Shown here one piece after another: positions 13,779 to 25,100 of a DNA stretch of 64,000 nt (position 1 is its first letter; the number at the start of each line of letters is the position of its first letter). The DNA is taken from NCBI GenBank assembly GCA_900239685.1, contig OENT01000201.1:99594-163593 (forward strand), written 5' to 3'. The stretch comes from Rotaria macrura. Taxonomy: Eukaryota > Rotifera > Eurotatoria > Philodinida > Philodinidae. A program made the position numbers and the translations under genes. The notes under the pieces were generated by a model. The model saw nothing but the letters and a program-made list of their open reading frames with translations, did no database searches and was not told the DNA's origin.

Positions 13779-13921
13779 ATGGAACAACATCGAAAGGAAA
13801 AATGTCGAAAATAGAGGCACCACAAAAGATGTGGGTGACACACAGTATCGCATGGAAAATGGCGCCTCTGCTTTCAACATTTTTCCTTTTGCTATTTTTC
13901 TTTTCGATGTTTTTCCATCCA
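13779..13921. repeat. Inverted repeat with about 45-60 base arms
   Basis: The arm starting GATGGAACAACATCGAAAGG and ending AGAGGCACCA is repeated in reverse complement at 13856-13921, with a small insertion and about 85 percent identity by eye. The loop is about 30 bases. The two strands therefore encode similar open frames, which explains the paired frames seen here. Confidence 0.65.
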
Positions 13922-14973
13922 TTTAAGGAAACTATTAATTTGCCCTGGAGAAATTGAAATTTTAAATTTCTCTAGGTTTTAATCTTCCCTCAAACATATA
14001 CAATAAAAATTGCAATCCTTGACATTACGAAAAAATATGAACAAGATCGTTCAAAATCGATCTACAATTGTTATGAAACACTCTTTACAAGTATCGGTCA
14101 AAAGACAAAATTTAGTATCGGAATTTGATAGTACGCTTTGTTCTAGTAGAAATACACTTTTCGACTGTATGCGTACTCGGAATTGATCTCGTTGTATATG
14201 AACCAGAAGTACTTGATCATTATCAAAAAAACGAAAATGTCCTGTTCCCAGGTCGAACTAAACGGCTCCATATACAGCCAAATGGATCAGTTATACGGTA
14301 TGATTATATTGAAATTCCGGTGCGTATATGCCCTTATACTATGGCAATACCGCCCCGTATACGGAGTTGTTTTATTGTGCTGAATATGGTTCGTATACGA
14401 CTTGTCATTTCATTAGAATCATGCCGTATAACTGCGTCCACTCATACGACCGTAAATGGGACCGCATTGTTCGATCTGGGTTGCTTAATTTGACAATGTG
14501 TAATCAAAAGAAATATGAGAAATTTTAATTCTATGTTGGAAAATTATAATTTTCTATAAAGACAAGATTGGAAAGAGAGAGGACTCTTCTAATACGTATG
14601 TAGAGATTTCTATATGAAAATATTACAAATCAAATATATACTATATGAACATGAGTACCCTCAAAGTTTAATCTATACACTCACACGTAGTCTCGTAGGC
14701 CCTTAACGTCTATTAAACGAGAGTAAAATAAGATTATTTACTGCGTTATTGCGAAGCTTGATCTTTACAGATGGCAATGGTATTTTCATGACCATCGTCT
14801 AGTGCTACTTAAAACGATTTGAATAAATGTTAAAATCAAATTTATATGCAGGTTGTCTAATGACATCTATCAATTTTGACAATACACTGACGCTTTCCAA
14901 ATTCTACCTGTTGAAATCCAAAGATGTACTTTCGAGTACCTTTATTTATTCAAACTATTATTCATTTGTGTAA

Positions 14974-14975
14974 AG
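14974..14975 (+). promoter_or_regulatory. Candidate spliced-leader acceptor before CHMP1
   Basis: A T-rich stretch ends in GTGTAAAG 16 bases before the ATG at 14992. The match to an acceptor is weak. Confidence 0.25.
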
Positions 14976-14991
14976 TAACAATCGCGAAATC

Positions 14992-15749
14992 ATGAGTTCG
15001 AATACTGAGTTTGACTTACGATTTACGAAAAAAATGATTGAAAAAGAAGCATCTGCAGCTGAAAAGAAATATGAAGCAAGTCGAAAAAAAGCATTGAACG
15101 CATTGAAAAAATCTGGTGACATCGAAACAGCTCGTATCTATGCTGAAACTGCTGTACAAAATCGAACATCTCATAATCAATTTCTTATTATGGCTTCACG
15201 TATTGATAGTGTGATCTCAAAAGTAAACGATTCTCTATTTCTTAACAGGAAAAAAGAACGAAATTGATTTTCATTATATATTTATATATATATGTATAGA
15301 TTCAACAGGCTAATGCACAAAATGTAATGCTTAAAAATATGAAACAAGTTACTAAAATGCTTGAACAAGCGAATAAAAATATGAATATTTCCGATTTAGC
15401 TAAAATTATGGATCAATTCGAACAAGTTTGTTTCGTTTTCGTTTTTTTTTTATTTTCGAGTAGATGAAAATATAGACATAATATCTCTTCTATCATATAT
15501 TTTAAGACATTCGAAGATTTCGAGGTTAAAGATCAAGTTATGACCAATGCCATGAATCAGGCTATGGCAACAAGTACACCGACGGAAGCTGTACAAGATC
15601 TATTACGTCAAATTGCTAATGAAAATAATTTAGATATTCGTGATCAACTCGATGCTATTCCAACTGTTAATCATACGATAAAAACAACAGCACAACAGGA
15701 AGCTGCAGCACAAAGTAGTCGATTAGCTGCTCTTCGTCAGGCGACTTAA
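14992..15749 (+). CDS. CHMP1: CHMP1 (ESCRT-III subunit, Did2 family)
   Basis: Three exons (14992-15222, 15300-15425, 15507-15749) with introns in phase 0 give 199 residues; animal CHMP1 proteins are about 196-199. Residues 1-130 form the basic helical hairpin of the Snf7 fold, with ETARIYAETAVQ and MASRIDSVISKV matching the conserved CHMP1 helix 2. Residues 120-130 (AKIMDQFEQ) match the family MDxFE(Q) motif. The acidic C-terminal part ends in SSRLAALRQ, a MIT-interacting motif that recruits VPS4 and other MIT proteins. CHMP1 acts late in ESCRT-III for multivesicular body sorting, cytokinesis and nuclear envelope sealing. A versus B paralogue cannot be told by eye. Confidence 0.95.
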
Positions 15750-18700
15750 TATGCTTATACTTGTCTTATTAACATACGCATTTCATAATCAACTTTCCGG
15801 TGTTTACTTTCATACAAATGTATTCATGTAAACTGCATAATATTAAAACACAAAATAACGAAGATAATTTAAAGCCATCATCCGTTTATTTTTAATAGAA
15901 AATATAACATTTCGTTTTGACGACGATAGTTTTAATTTTTGCAAGAAAAAGAAGAAGAGAATTTTCTTCGAGATATTAGTGCTTAGAAGCATCGGTCAAT
16001 ACACGCATGAGCAAAGAGTATTCTGATTAGAAAAAATATAACAACGAGTCAAGATCATTTAAATAAAATTTTCAATTAGAATGAAGCATTTGTAAAAGAA
16101 CGAATTTCGACCAACGGACACTGTTAACAGTTCTGAGAATTTTAATGAATATGTTGATCTTAAGGTTTTTGAAAGTATGGCCTAATTTTCAAAAACTAAT
16201 TTTTCCTAGAAAAACATACTTGTTATGGCGGAAAACTTTAGAAGTAAACGCAACAATTAAAGAAAAGTACTCAGAAAAATGAGCATAACTTTTGAAGGAA
16301 GCACTAGCAGTTCGAATCCTTTTCGAGTATTCAATAAGGTAGTAGTTCTTATCTACAGAGAAAGATTCATTGAAATCCAAATGGAACATTTCGGAAGATT
16401 TCCGTGTTAGTAAAATTATTCTATACGATTCGTATGAATCCGAAGAAGCTTTCTTGACACTATTATCGAGATCTATTGATAGTGATTGCATGAAGTAAAA
16501 TTATATTCGGAGTTATACATAGAATAAATGGAAACAAAAAAACAGAATATCGAAAATTTTGAAGACGACCGACTTACACTATTTACTAATAAGTGCGGGA
16601 TAGAGAGCCCATAATTAGATCACACGTTTCTGCTGGTCAATGTTTGAGCCGAAGTATCAAAAACCTTTTGTGGATCTGGTCAAGGAAGAAAAATTCATAG
16701 ACTAGGAGACATTTTCACATAAGGTCAATAAATTAGGTTCTAATTAGAGTCAAGGACAGGCAACCAATGAGCTTTCCGTTCTCATCTCTGCTCGTAGTCC
16801 AATAATTTTGATCGACTGGGTAATAGTTAGGTTCAAATCCAGAAAACTGGTGAGCTCACTGAATTCTACTTCGATGTGTAGGGAGCGTTAGGTACTTCTA
16901 GAACATTGAGTAAACAATCATGAAAGCATGCATTTTAAAATATGTAACATGAGATGATATTCACTTGATCGAAAATAACAGTAAAATCGTGTTTCGAATT
17001 TACATTGCACGGGCATTGTACTAACAGATTCTTTTTAGATTAAGTCAAATAACACTGTTTTACACAGATTCAGATGATTGTATTTTTATTTCAAATAGGT
17101 TGATAGACATCATAGTGCTCGAAACGATCGACGTATGCATGTTGATTGTTCTGTCTATGAATATCGACACCAGCAAGCTGATTTATAAGAAGTTGAGCAT
17201 AGAATTAATGACTAGTATCTTTGATTTTCATATTTTCTTTTGAGGCATGCCGTATTTTAGCCAATTAAAATTTATATTCGTAAAATCAATTTGATATCAC
17301 TAAAATTTACTTATGATTAATGGAATCCAATTTCTTAAATATTGACTGCACTGTAGTAACATCTGAGTTCTCTATCTCCTTTAGTAGTCTGTTTTACATA
17401 AAAATCTTGTCTTCAATTTTATTCTTCTATTTAATGGCACTACTAATACTGACATAGACAATCAAAACTCAAAAAACTATTTCACATTCAAGTACAATAT
17501 AAGCCTTGCTTTAATCATACGGTTATCTTTATAACTCAGAGCATCATGTGTAAGAAATTTCTTTATATTAGAAATGTCAAAAGAATAGAATTCATGAGTG
17601 ATGCAAAATTTCAACATTGATATTTTTCCGTGTCAGAAAGAAAAACATGCAGAACTTCGATTGGACAATGCTTTTGAAAATCTATAACAATTTTAGAAAA
17701 GAAATTGCACGAAAACATTTCCATATTTTTCTTTTCACTTAGAAGAAATTCTGTCTTAATTAGCTTGAGTCTATTTTGATTCGTTACGATATCTCACAGT
17801 AGTCAACTTGTATAGTTTAATAATTTCATCTGAAGTCAATGTTATTTTTCTAACTGTTAAAATGAGATAGGAATAGTTGTTTCGAAAGCAACAAGTTTTT
17901 TTAAATTTTTTACGAGTTTTATTCCTAATCGTATATCTAAATTCTATGGCAATAAAGTTTCTCAGCGAATCATCTACTATTTACGGTTCGATATTTCTTA
18001 GAATAGAATTTTCTGAAAACATGAATCAGAAAAGTCTCAAGGACATTAAATCGGATCAATTGATGTCCACTTTAAAAGAGAAGACGAATGGTATTTTTTC
18101 AATAAATTTAGATATGAACACGATAGAATGATGGGGTTTTCCCCATTTTTTGGATAAGATTCATGCACATCAGGACATACTAAAGTCTGATTCCCATTCG
18201 ATTAACCAATCAGATTTTAGTAGATCTTGATGTGATGTAGCTGCGTCTTATTTCGTGAATGGTGAAAACCCTACCTCGCTATCTTGTTTCTATCGAAAGT
18301 TATTCGAAAAAAATCTACTAGCCTTCTTTTTTGAACCGAATATTAGTTTCAACACCTTACTGTTTTATGCATCAATTAATTTTAGATACTGTGAACATTG
18401 ACTGTACTAGCTGAAGATCTACTGATATGAATGAATAGCATGCGATGTATGAAAGTTCTCGAAATACAAGCACAAACTTTTGCCGCATTCTATGACAATT
18501 TATTCCTTGTATTTACTGTACATAGGCTACCGTTCGATGGAGGAAAGCTCAGCATTTATACCAGTTGTTCTATTGTAATTTTCTCTTAGTAAAAACATTT
18601 CCCCAACGTCATGAATCTGATTTCATCGATCTTGATTTTTCGAATTAACATCGTTTATTCTACCGTTCTCAATAGAGAATCCGACTAATTCAAATAAAAT

Positions 18701-19164
18701 CTTGACCTAGAAGAAAATCGAATAAGAAAAGATACATCAATCGTGAGTTAGCCTTATCCATGACTGGAGTTATACCCCATTTGTCTTGATTAGAGTGTAT
18801 CTTAAACAATATACCACAAAATTATGAAACATAAAAGCAGTACAATGAATGTATAAATTACAAATCATGTTGAATCTCAATTCTCAATAATATATTTTTA
18901 TTCGAAGAATTGATAAAATAGGTTTTTTTTCTCTTGTGTTTGTGCTCTGATAATAGGAAAAGTCTTGTTGAGAAAGTAGGAAAAGAAGGAAAGAAGAAAA
19001 AACACGTGACAGAAGTCAACAAAAATATTCTAGAAATCGAATTGGTCTTTTCACTTGTTACTTTACAATCAAATAGAATGACGTGTTGACAAGAAAAAAG
19101 TCAAAAACAAAATATGATTTTATTCAATAGGCTTTGTCATCTACTATTTCGATTGTATTTTTAG
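15750..19164. other. Gene-free 3.4 kb before the HOIP gene
   Basis: No exon pattern or recognisable domain. A B-box-like GGTTCAAATCC occurs near 16829 but has no tRNA fold around it. An 84-codon frame at 17877 has weak hydrophobic content and no support. The right end probably holds the 5' region of the HOIP gene. Confidence 0.5.
19163..19164 (+). promoter_or_regulatory. Acceptor site directly abutting the HOIP start codon
   Basis: TTTCGATTGTATTTTTAG sits immediately before the ATG at 19165. Either an upstream untranslated exon is joined here or a spliced leader is added, leaving almost no native 5' UTR. Confidence 0.5.
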
Positions 19165-22100
19165 ATGAATCCATTCGCTTCATATAGGATAATAAATGCT
19201 GAAAAAATAATTAGAGCCAATATTCGTCCTGAAAGCGTATGTATCAGAGTAAATAATGACTCGAATATTTTATGAATAGCTCATTTTTGACTTTCATAGA
19301 TTGCTGAAGATGCTGATAGTTTATACCGAACGTTAGTCCCACTTTCATTTATTATTAAGCCCAATTCACCGAGAGCATCAATTCTTCATCAAAATGTTAT
19401 AGAAAAACTTAATTCAAAAGTTTGTTGTAATTGATAATTAACATATATAATTGTTTTGTTTATTGTTAGAAATTTGCACTAGAATTATTGAGAGAGATTG
19501 GGTATGATAAAGATGCGAACGGTAATTATGTTTATCAATCAACTCAGTCCGATAATGAAGAAACAAAACGTCGAAATGCTATCAACGAGGTCGATAGATT
19601 TTACAAAGACTTGAGACGAATTAAAGACGAATCTTTTCCTGGCTTCAAAGAATTTCTTCGAGTAATGTTTTCTTTCATATCCGTATGCTTAGAAATAATT
19701 GGAATCGTTTATTCTATGATTAAGAATTTTCGAGACAGTACTCCGACAAATTATGCGGTCCATAATCCAAGTAAGTATTTCTACAGACGAGATTCGATAA
19801 GAAAAAGAAAGCTATCATTACATCTTTTTTAGGAATAGAACAACAAGTGTGAGTATTAGTCTATGTTTCAAATCTATTCATATGTTCTACTTACAGACTT
19901 TAGTGAGATCAAAGTGCAAATTCCAGGACGTTTCCAAAGTTTCTGATGTTAATCATTTCGAAATTGCTTTTTCAGAATCGAATCCTTCATCTAATAGATA
20001 CAAATTAAATATGAAAAGTACATTTTCCTGTAATTAATCGAAATAGAAGTTTATCAATATTAGAGAACATCATCATGCTTTCTTATCGTAAACTCTTAGT
20101 AGGTTTAGATTCATGATGAACAGCTATTTGAGAACTCGAATGTATTGAACCATTTTCTTACCGATTGCTTTGTTTCTCTCTGCTGCAATTCTACTTTTAG
20201 ACTTGCACAATCTATCAATGAGTAAATGATCCCCCCCCCCCCCACCCGAGAGAAAAAGAGCAGTAGACTTTTTAACAAGATAGTGCATAAATTACGCGTT
20301 AAGTGAGCAAAAAATTGGTATCAGTGCCAGAATTCAAGGGTCTCAACTGCTTTTTGTATTCGACAGAGGACACTATCCAGGTATCCCGATTTTCGTCAGT
20401 CTTGATTTAGACCAATCAGGCGAATTTCTCAATACAATACAGCTTTTAAGTAAAAGTAATCAAAGAAAATTCCATTACACTTTGACCTTTAGGACCACTA
20501 CTCTATACAGAAAATTATTCCCTTTCGATGCACTTAAGTCCAACATTCTTAACAGTTTCCTTCCAATAACTATTAGGATTCTCCAGAAACGCAGGTTTTC
20601 TGGTAAGTTCATATGTGATCAACCAGAAATACAAATGGAAATGGGAAATTTTCCATTTCGAATCTACTGGTTATATCGATTTTTAGTATTATAGCAGTTG
20701 GAAATCTTGTGCATAGTTTTCAAAACAGAGTCTCATAGACGAGAAATATCTAGCTTTTAAAACCACTCTACATATTTACCGAACTGCTGGCATACTAAAA
20801 AGCGATATCATCAACGGACTCGACGGGTCAACTTACTCGCTTTCATTCGTAATTCTGGTTGATCATATATGAACTGGCCAGAAAACCTGGGTTTCTGGAG
20901 AATCCTAATATTTATTGGAAGGAACCTGATAAGAATGTCAGACTTGAGTGCATCGAATGGGAATAATTTTCTGTATTGAGTAGTTGTCCTACAAGTCAAA
21001 TTGTAATGGAATTTTCTTTGGAATCTCGTCATTAAAACTTGTATTGTATTGAGAAATTCGCCCGATTGGTCGAAATCAAGACTCGAGAAAATCGGGATAC
21101 GTGGATAGTGTTGTCTGACGGATACTGCTAACTGCAGGTGCCTAATCTTTTCTAATCGAAATTTATTCAAAAAACAACCAAGTGGAGTGTGCTCTTTCTC
21201 TCTCTCTCTCGAATAGCAGTGTTGGTCTTTCGGATTCTGGTTTTCAAATGAATGAAGATCCTATAAAAAAACTGTCTTCACTGAAGTTTAGTAAATCTTA
21301 TAGTTTCACTCTTGACCCGAGCATTCCAAACAAGAATGCATGAAGAGGAGATCGATAGCTGAACAAAACGACATACGTACACTATCCAAATTCTGATGAA
21401 GGAAAGTCTCTTATTGTTAAATCGATCTTCGGCAGATATTGTAAGGAGCGCAACAATCATTATTACAGATGTGAATGAAATGGTAGAAAGGTGGTAGTGG
21501 GCAAAATTTTTCAATTTTTGAGAATTTTAAAGCGACTAATAATTCGATTTTACAGACTTTTCAGTTGTGTCGTTGTTTGAACAGTTTTAAATCAAAGTAT
21601 TCTTTTGAGGGTCAGAAATCACTCTTCACTTAAAGCCCTACAGTTTCGAATTGATGAAAAGTAGCAGTTAAAATTTCAATCGCATATTTATGTAAGTCAC
21701 TGGTGACTTATACTCTCATAAAATACCTATTCGTTATGGCGTAATAGCGAGAAAACTTGCTTTTTCTCAGTAGCGATGACTCAGTCATTCGGCTTACGCC
21801 TCTACTCTTAATGAAAATTTTTTTAACTGTATCAGCGTCAGTCTCTCCAGGAGTTCTTTACGAAAAACTATAAATATATGACGGCCTTGGAATCTACACC
21901 ATATTCACTTTTGCCATTCAACATCTTTGTTTGTTAAACGAATACCAAAGTGATCAAAATATCAGGCCCTGAAAATGTCCACGAAATTGACCAGTAGCTG
22001 TTCTCTGAATCTACGAGATTTCATAAATAGATCACTGTATGTACTTATAGAAAATTGTTTTATTGCTGTTATCTATCGTAGGGAAGAAGCTTGGAGATCG

Positions 22101-25100
22101 AGCACACGCGTGAGTATGTAACCGTAAATTAGAAATAAATGAACTATTTTCTTTTAGTCTCGTCCACTGCCACCACCACTGCCCAGTCAGGCTCAAGTTA
22201 CACAAGACAATGAAAGAACATTGGAAAAAATTAAATTATTTAAGGTTGCAATCTAATGTTCCCTTGACATGCATGCATTTTCATAGTTTAGGAAAGTATT
22301 GTTTTAAAACATGGCGGACGCCCTGTACAAAGTTTTATACGTCGAAAATTACTACTTCTTCTATTCAAGCAAAAGAATCCCGGCTCGTGTGGCGTTCCCG
22401 ATGAATATATTGATCAAGAAATCGATAGTATAGTAGGCGAATTGAAACAATCAGATGTATATCTAGATCCATCGTGTGGTGATGAAGTCTATTTTGAATG
22501 TCTTCTTCGAACGAATATCGACAGTGCTGCTGCACGCGAAATTCTACGTACACACCGACCGAATTTAGTATGCATTATTAGTTATGTGTTTGTTCTAAAA
22601 TTAGCCGATTTGGTTTTCTCATTAAAAAGAAACCTCCACCGGAACCAGAAGTTCCAAAAGAACCTACTACAACAACATTAGCTAATAGTCGAGCATGCAT
22701 ACAACAACATTGGGAGGCATTAAATGAAGAAACAGATGAAAATATGGCTCCTCAAATGTTAATACAGGATGGTGATGTAAGTAGTATTCTGAATGTTGGT
22801 TAGGAAAATACTCGTGATCATAAACATGGAATAAGACTGAATATGATTCATCTAATTACCGTTTAGGAATGGAAAAATGCAGCACATATTGCAACATCAA
22901 TTATCACCCTTCGACAACAACAACATAATGAAGAGGTGGATGAGAATATCGTTTCGGTATGAAAATTGATTTTTTGTGTGTACTGTTATATAGAAAAAAC
23001 TTGTTTATGATTAAAAATTCGAATTTACTCTGATTAACACTGGCCGCGACACATGTTGTTGAAATATGACCAGTGATCATATAACATGTAACATTTTATG
23101 AGAATACATAAGCCAGTTACTGATTGCAGTTTTAACAGTTCGTCGTATTCCGTAGCCTATCGACCATTCAAGCCAATTTTTGTAGTTTCTTTCGTAGGCA
23201 TCCGTACTGAGCGATATGAAACAGAAAATTTTTACATCGTTCTTAGATGCTATTCGTCCGTTCTCTACATGGGCGTCTTATGGTTGATGTTTATTTTGTC
23301 CTACTAAATATTATACTTTTTATCGACTCTCTATGCTCCATATTTGTCTAGATGATGTTTCTTAAAGTCTTTTCTACTACTGTAGTTTTTTAGTTGGCTC
23401 TTAGCATCTTCTTATAGCATTTTGTTTCTATAGCAGGCAACGCTGTGTTTTCAAATTTCTTGTGACTGCATTTTACTTAAAGCCATAAACGGTGTTTGTA
23501 AGAATGTTGAATCTATTTTCAAATTTTCGTATCTGGAGACCTCCTATATACTTTAAGGTTACTATTGTTCCTTTTGCTGTGGCAGATCATTGCAAGAAAA
23601 TGTGTTGCAACATTTCAGTGTACTAATTATTTTCATAGATGAATTTGACTTCGTAAAGTACAATCCTCGAGTGTAAGGTTTACGATGAACGGTAAGAATT
23701 TCAAGTTTAGATGACAGATACAATGTATAGGGTTTGGAGTGGGTGTCAGAAGTTTTAACAGCATTGTGAATTTAGACGCAGTTGTAGATTTGATTCTAGG
23801 ACATTGGATGAGTCTGCTGTGAGTTCGGTTGATTACAACTGTCTGCATTATAGACATCTCCATTTAGTACTCATATTAAACCCTACTTATTCCAACGCCA
23901 TATTCGTCACCTTCACACCACATTTGCATCCTACACACATATTCTTGGATAATAGTTTCAGAAGTCGGCTAAAGATGTAGAACTAACTAGCATAATGAAA
24001 CGCGTTGACGTTCTGTCCGAGGACGAATCGTCATGTCACTACTGTTCTTGCTGCTTCACTAATTCTACTTTAGATTTCTTCAGAGTAGTTCTTATCCCAA
24101 ATCAAAAGACTACTCAGAGACTGAAACTTGACAAATTTTTCCATGGTATTGTTTCTTATCGAAATTTATCTATGGTGTGGCTACCCAATGCCAGTGTTTT
24201 AAATCTGTTCTCTAATCACCAACTGTTTTTCAATTTTATTCAATTCCTGTATGAATTGGACTACAATCATCGTCAAATTAGTTCGATATCATTGACTGTG
24301 TGTCGGCGTTTAGTTGACTGTGACTTCACTAGTATTTTGCTTCGCTTTCTTCGTTTTTTCTCATGATAACTGATACACAGAAATGATCAGTGAACACGTA
24401 CGTTACGCACGATGAACCCGCAGATAGATCAAACAGAAGAAACATTTACAAAGTCAATAGCAGCAGTCGCCTAATATGTTTCATGATTTTATGCTGCTCG
24501 AGATGACACTAACAGCTTTTTATGAAATATTTAATAATAATGCTGTCTTGTGTATCTTTAGAAAATCTATCGATTAATCTATTCTGAACTGTCAAAAACT
24601 GTTGGTCCCCAATCACCGTTGAAAATCGATTTATTTGCATTTGCTCTATGCCAAGTATCACCTCAGAGTCTTGAACATATTACCATCAGTGATATCAAAA
24701 ATATTTTACGTTCATGCAAAGATACAGAGATCCATGAAAATTTCCAGACAAATACAATTAATGCACTATCAGTTGAGTGTCCCATATGTACGGATTATTT
24801 TCCACGTAGTCGAATGGAAATTATGTATTTATGTGGTGATATGTGTTGTTTGACATGCGCCAAAGATTACTATCGAAGTGTTATAGGGCAGATTGGAAAT
24901 CCCGAAGGATTAAAGAAGTTGACCTGTTTTCAAGAGCAACTCGAAATATCTGAAGATGTAAAATTGAACTTTTTTCAATATTTAGGATCTAAAGTAAGTT
25001 CTCAATTATTGTTGTAAAAGTGTTTTCATGATATTTTTTCAGGGAAATTTTTGTTCCAGTATTAATGAAACTCTTTAAAAATATGTTTCTATTTAGCTTA

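Larger units (their letters stand above)
13062..13997. repeat. Candidate foldback element with imperfect terminal inverted repeats
   Basis: The left end (13062-13108, containing GGGGAGATTAAAATCTCGA) matches the reverse complement of the right end (13938-13997) over about 45 bases with several mismatches and small gaps, including a shared AGATTAAAA core. Inside lie further inverted repeats and the direct repeat GGAGAAATTGAAAT (near 13721 and 13946). The structure suggests a non-autonomous foldback or MITE-like element about 0.94 kb long. I could not define a target-site duplication. Confidence 0.45.
11510..14991. other. Gene-free 3.5 kb rich in foldback repeats
   Basis: No gene model holds here. 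The stretch contains nested inverted repeats (listed separately), a GC-rich foldback at about 13314-13470, and a cluster of CGTATACG-like palindromes at about 14255-14460. Open frames on both strands at 13641-13957 are mirror images created by the inverted repeat and are not genes. Confidence 0.6.

Noticed and set aside
13641-13957. Paired frames on both strands of about 93 codons
   Set aside because: They are mirror images produced by the inverted repeat.
14125-14528. A 122-codon frame with a second frame overlapping it
   Set aside because: Overlapping frames in a palindrome-rich patch, no domain, no splice context; composition follows the CGTATACG-like repeats.
16800-16880. tRNA-like B box (GGTTCAAATCC) suggesting a tRNA or SINE
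   Set aside because: The T stem pairs poorly and no acceptor, D or anticodon stems can be drawn around it.
22260-22404. Possible extra HOIP exon with Cys residues resembling an NZF
   Set aside because: Spacing does not fit the W-x-C-x2-C NZF pattern and inclusion breaks the frame between exons 6 and 7.
23633-24366. Frames in HOIP intron 9 with leucine-rich, F-box/LRR-like flavour
   Set aside because: No repeat register, no partner exons, and they lie inside a well-supported intron.
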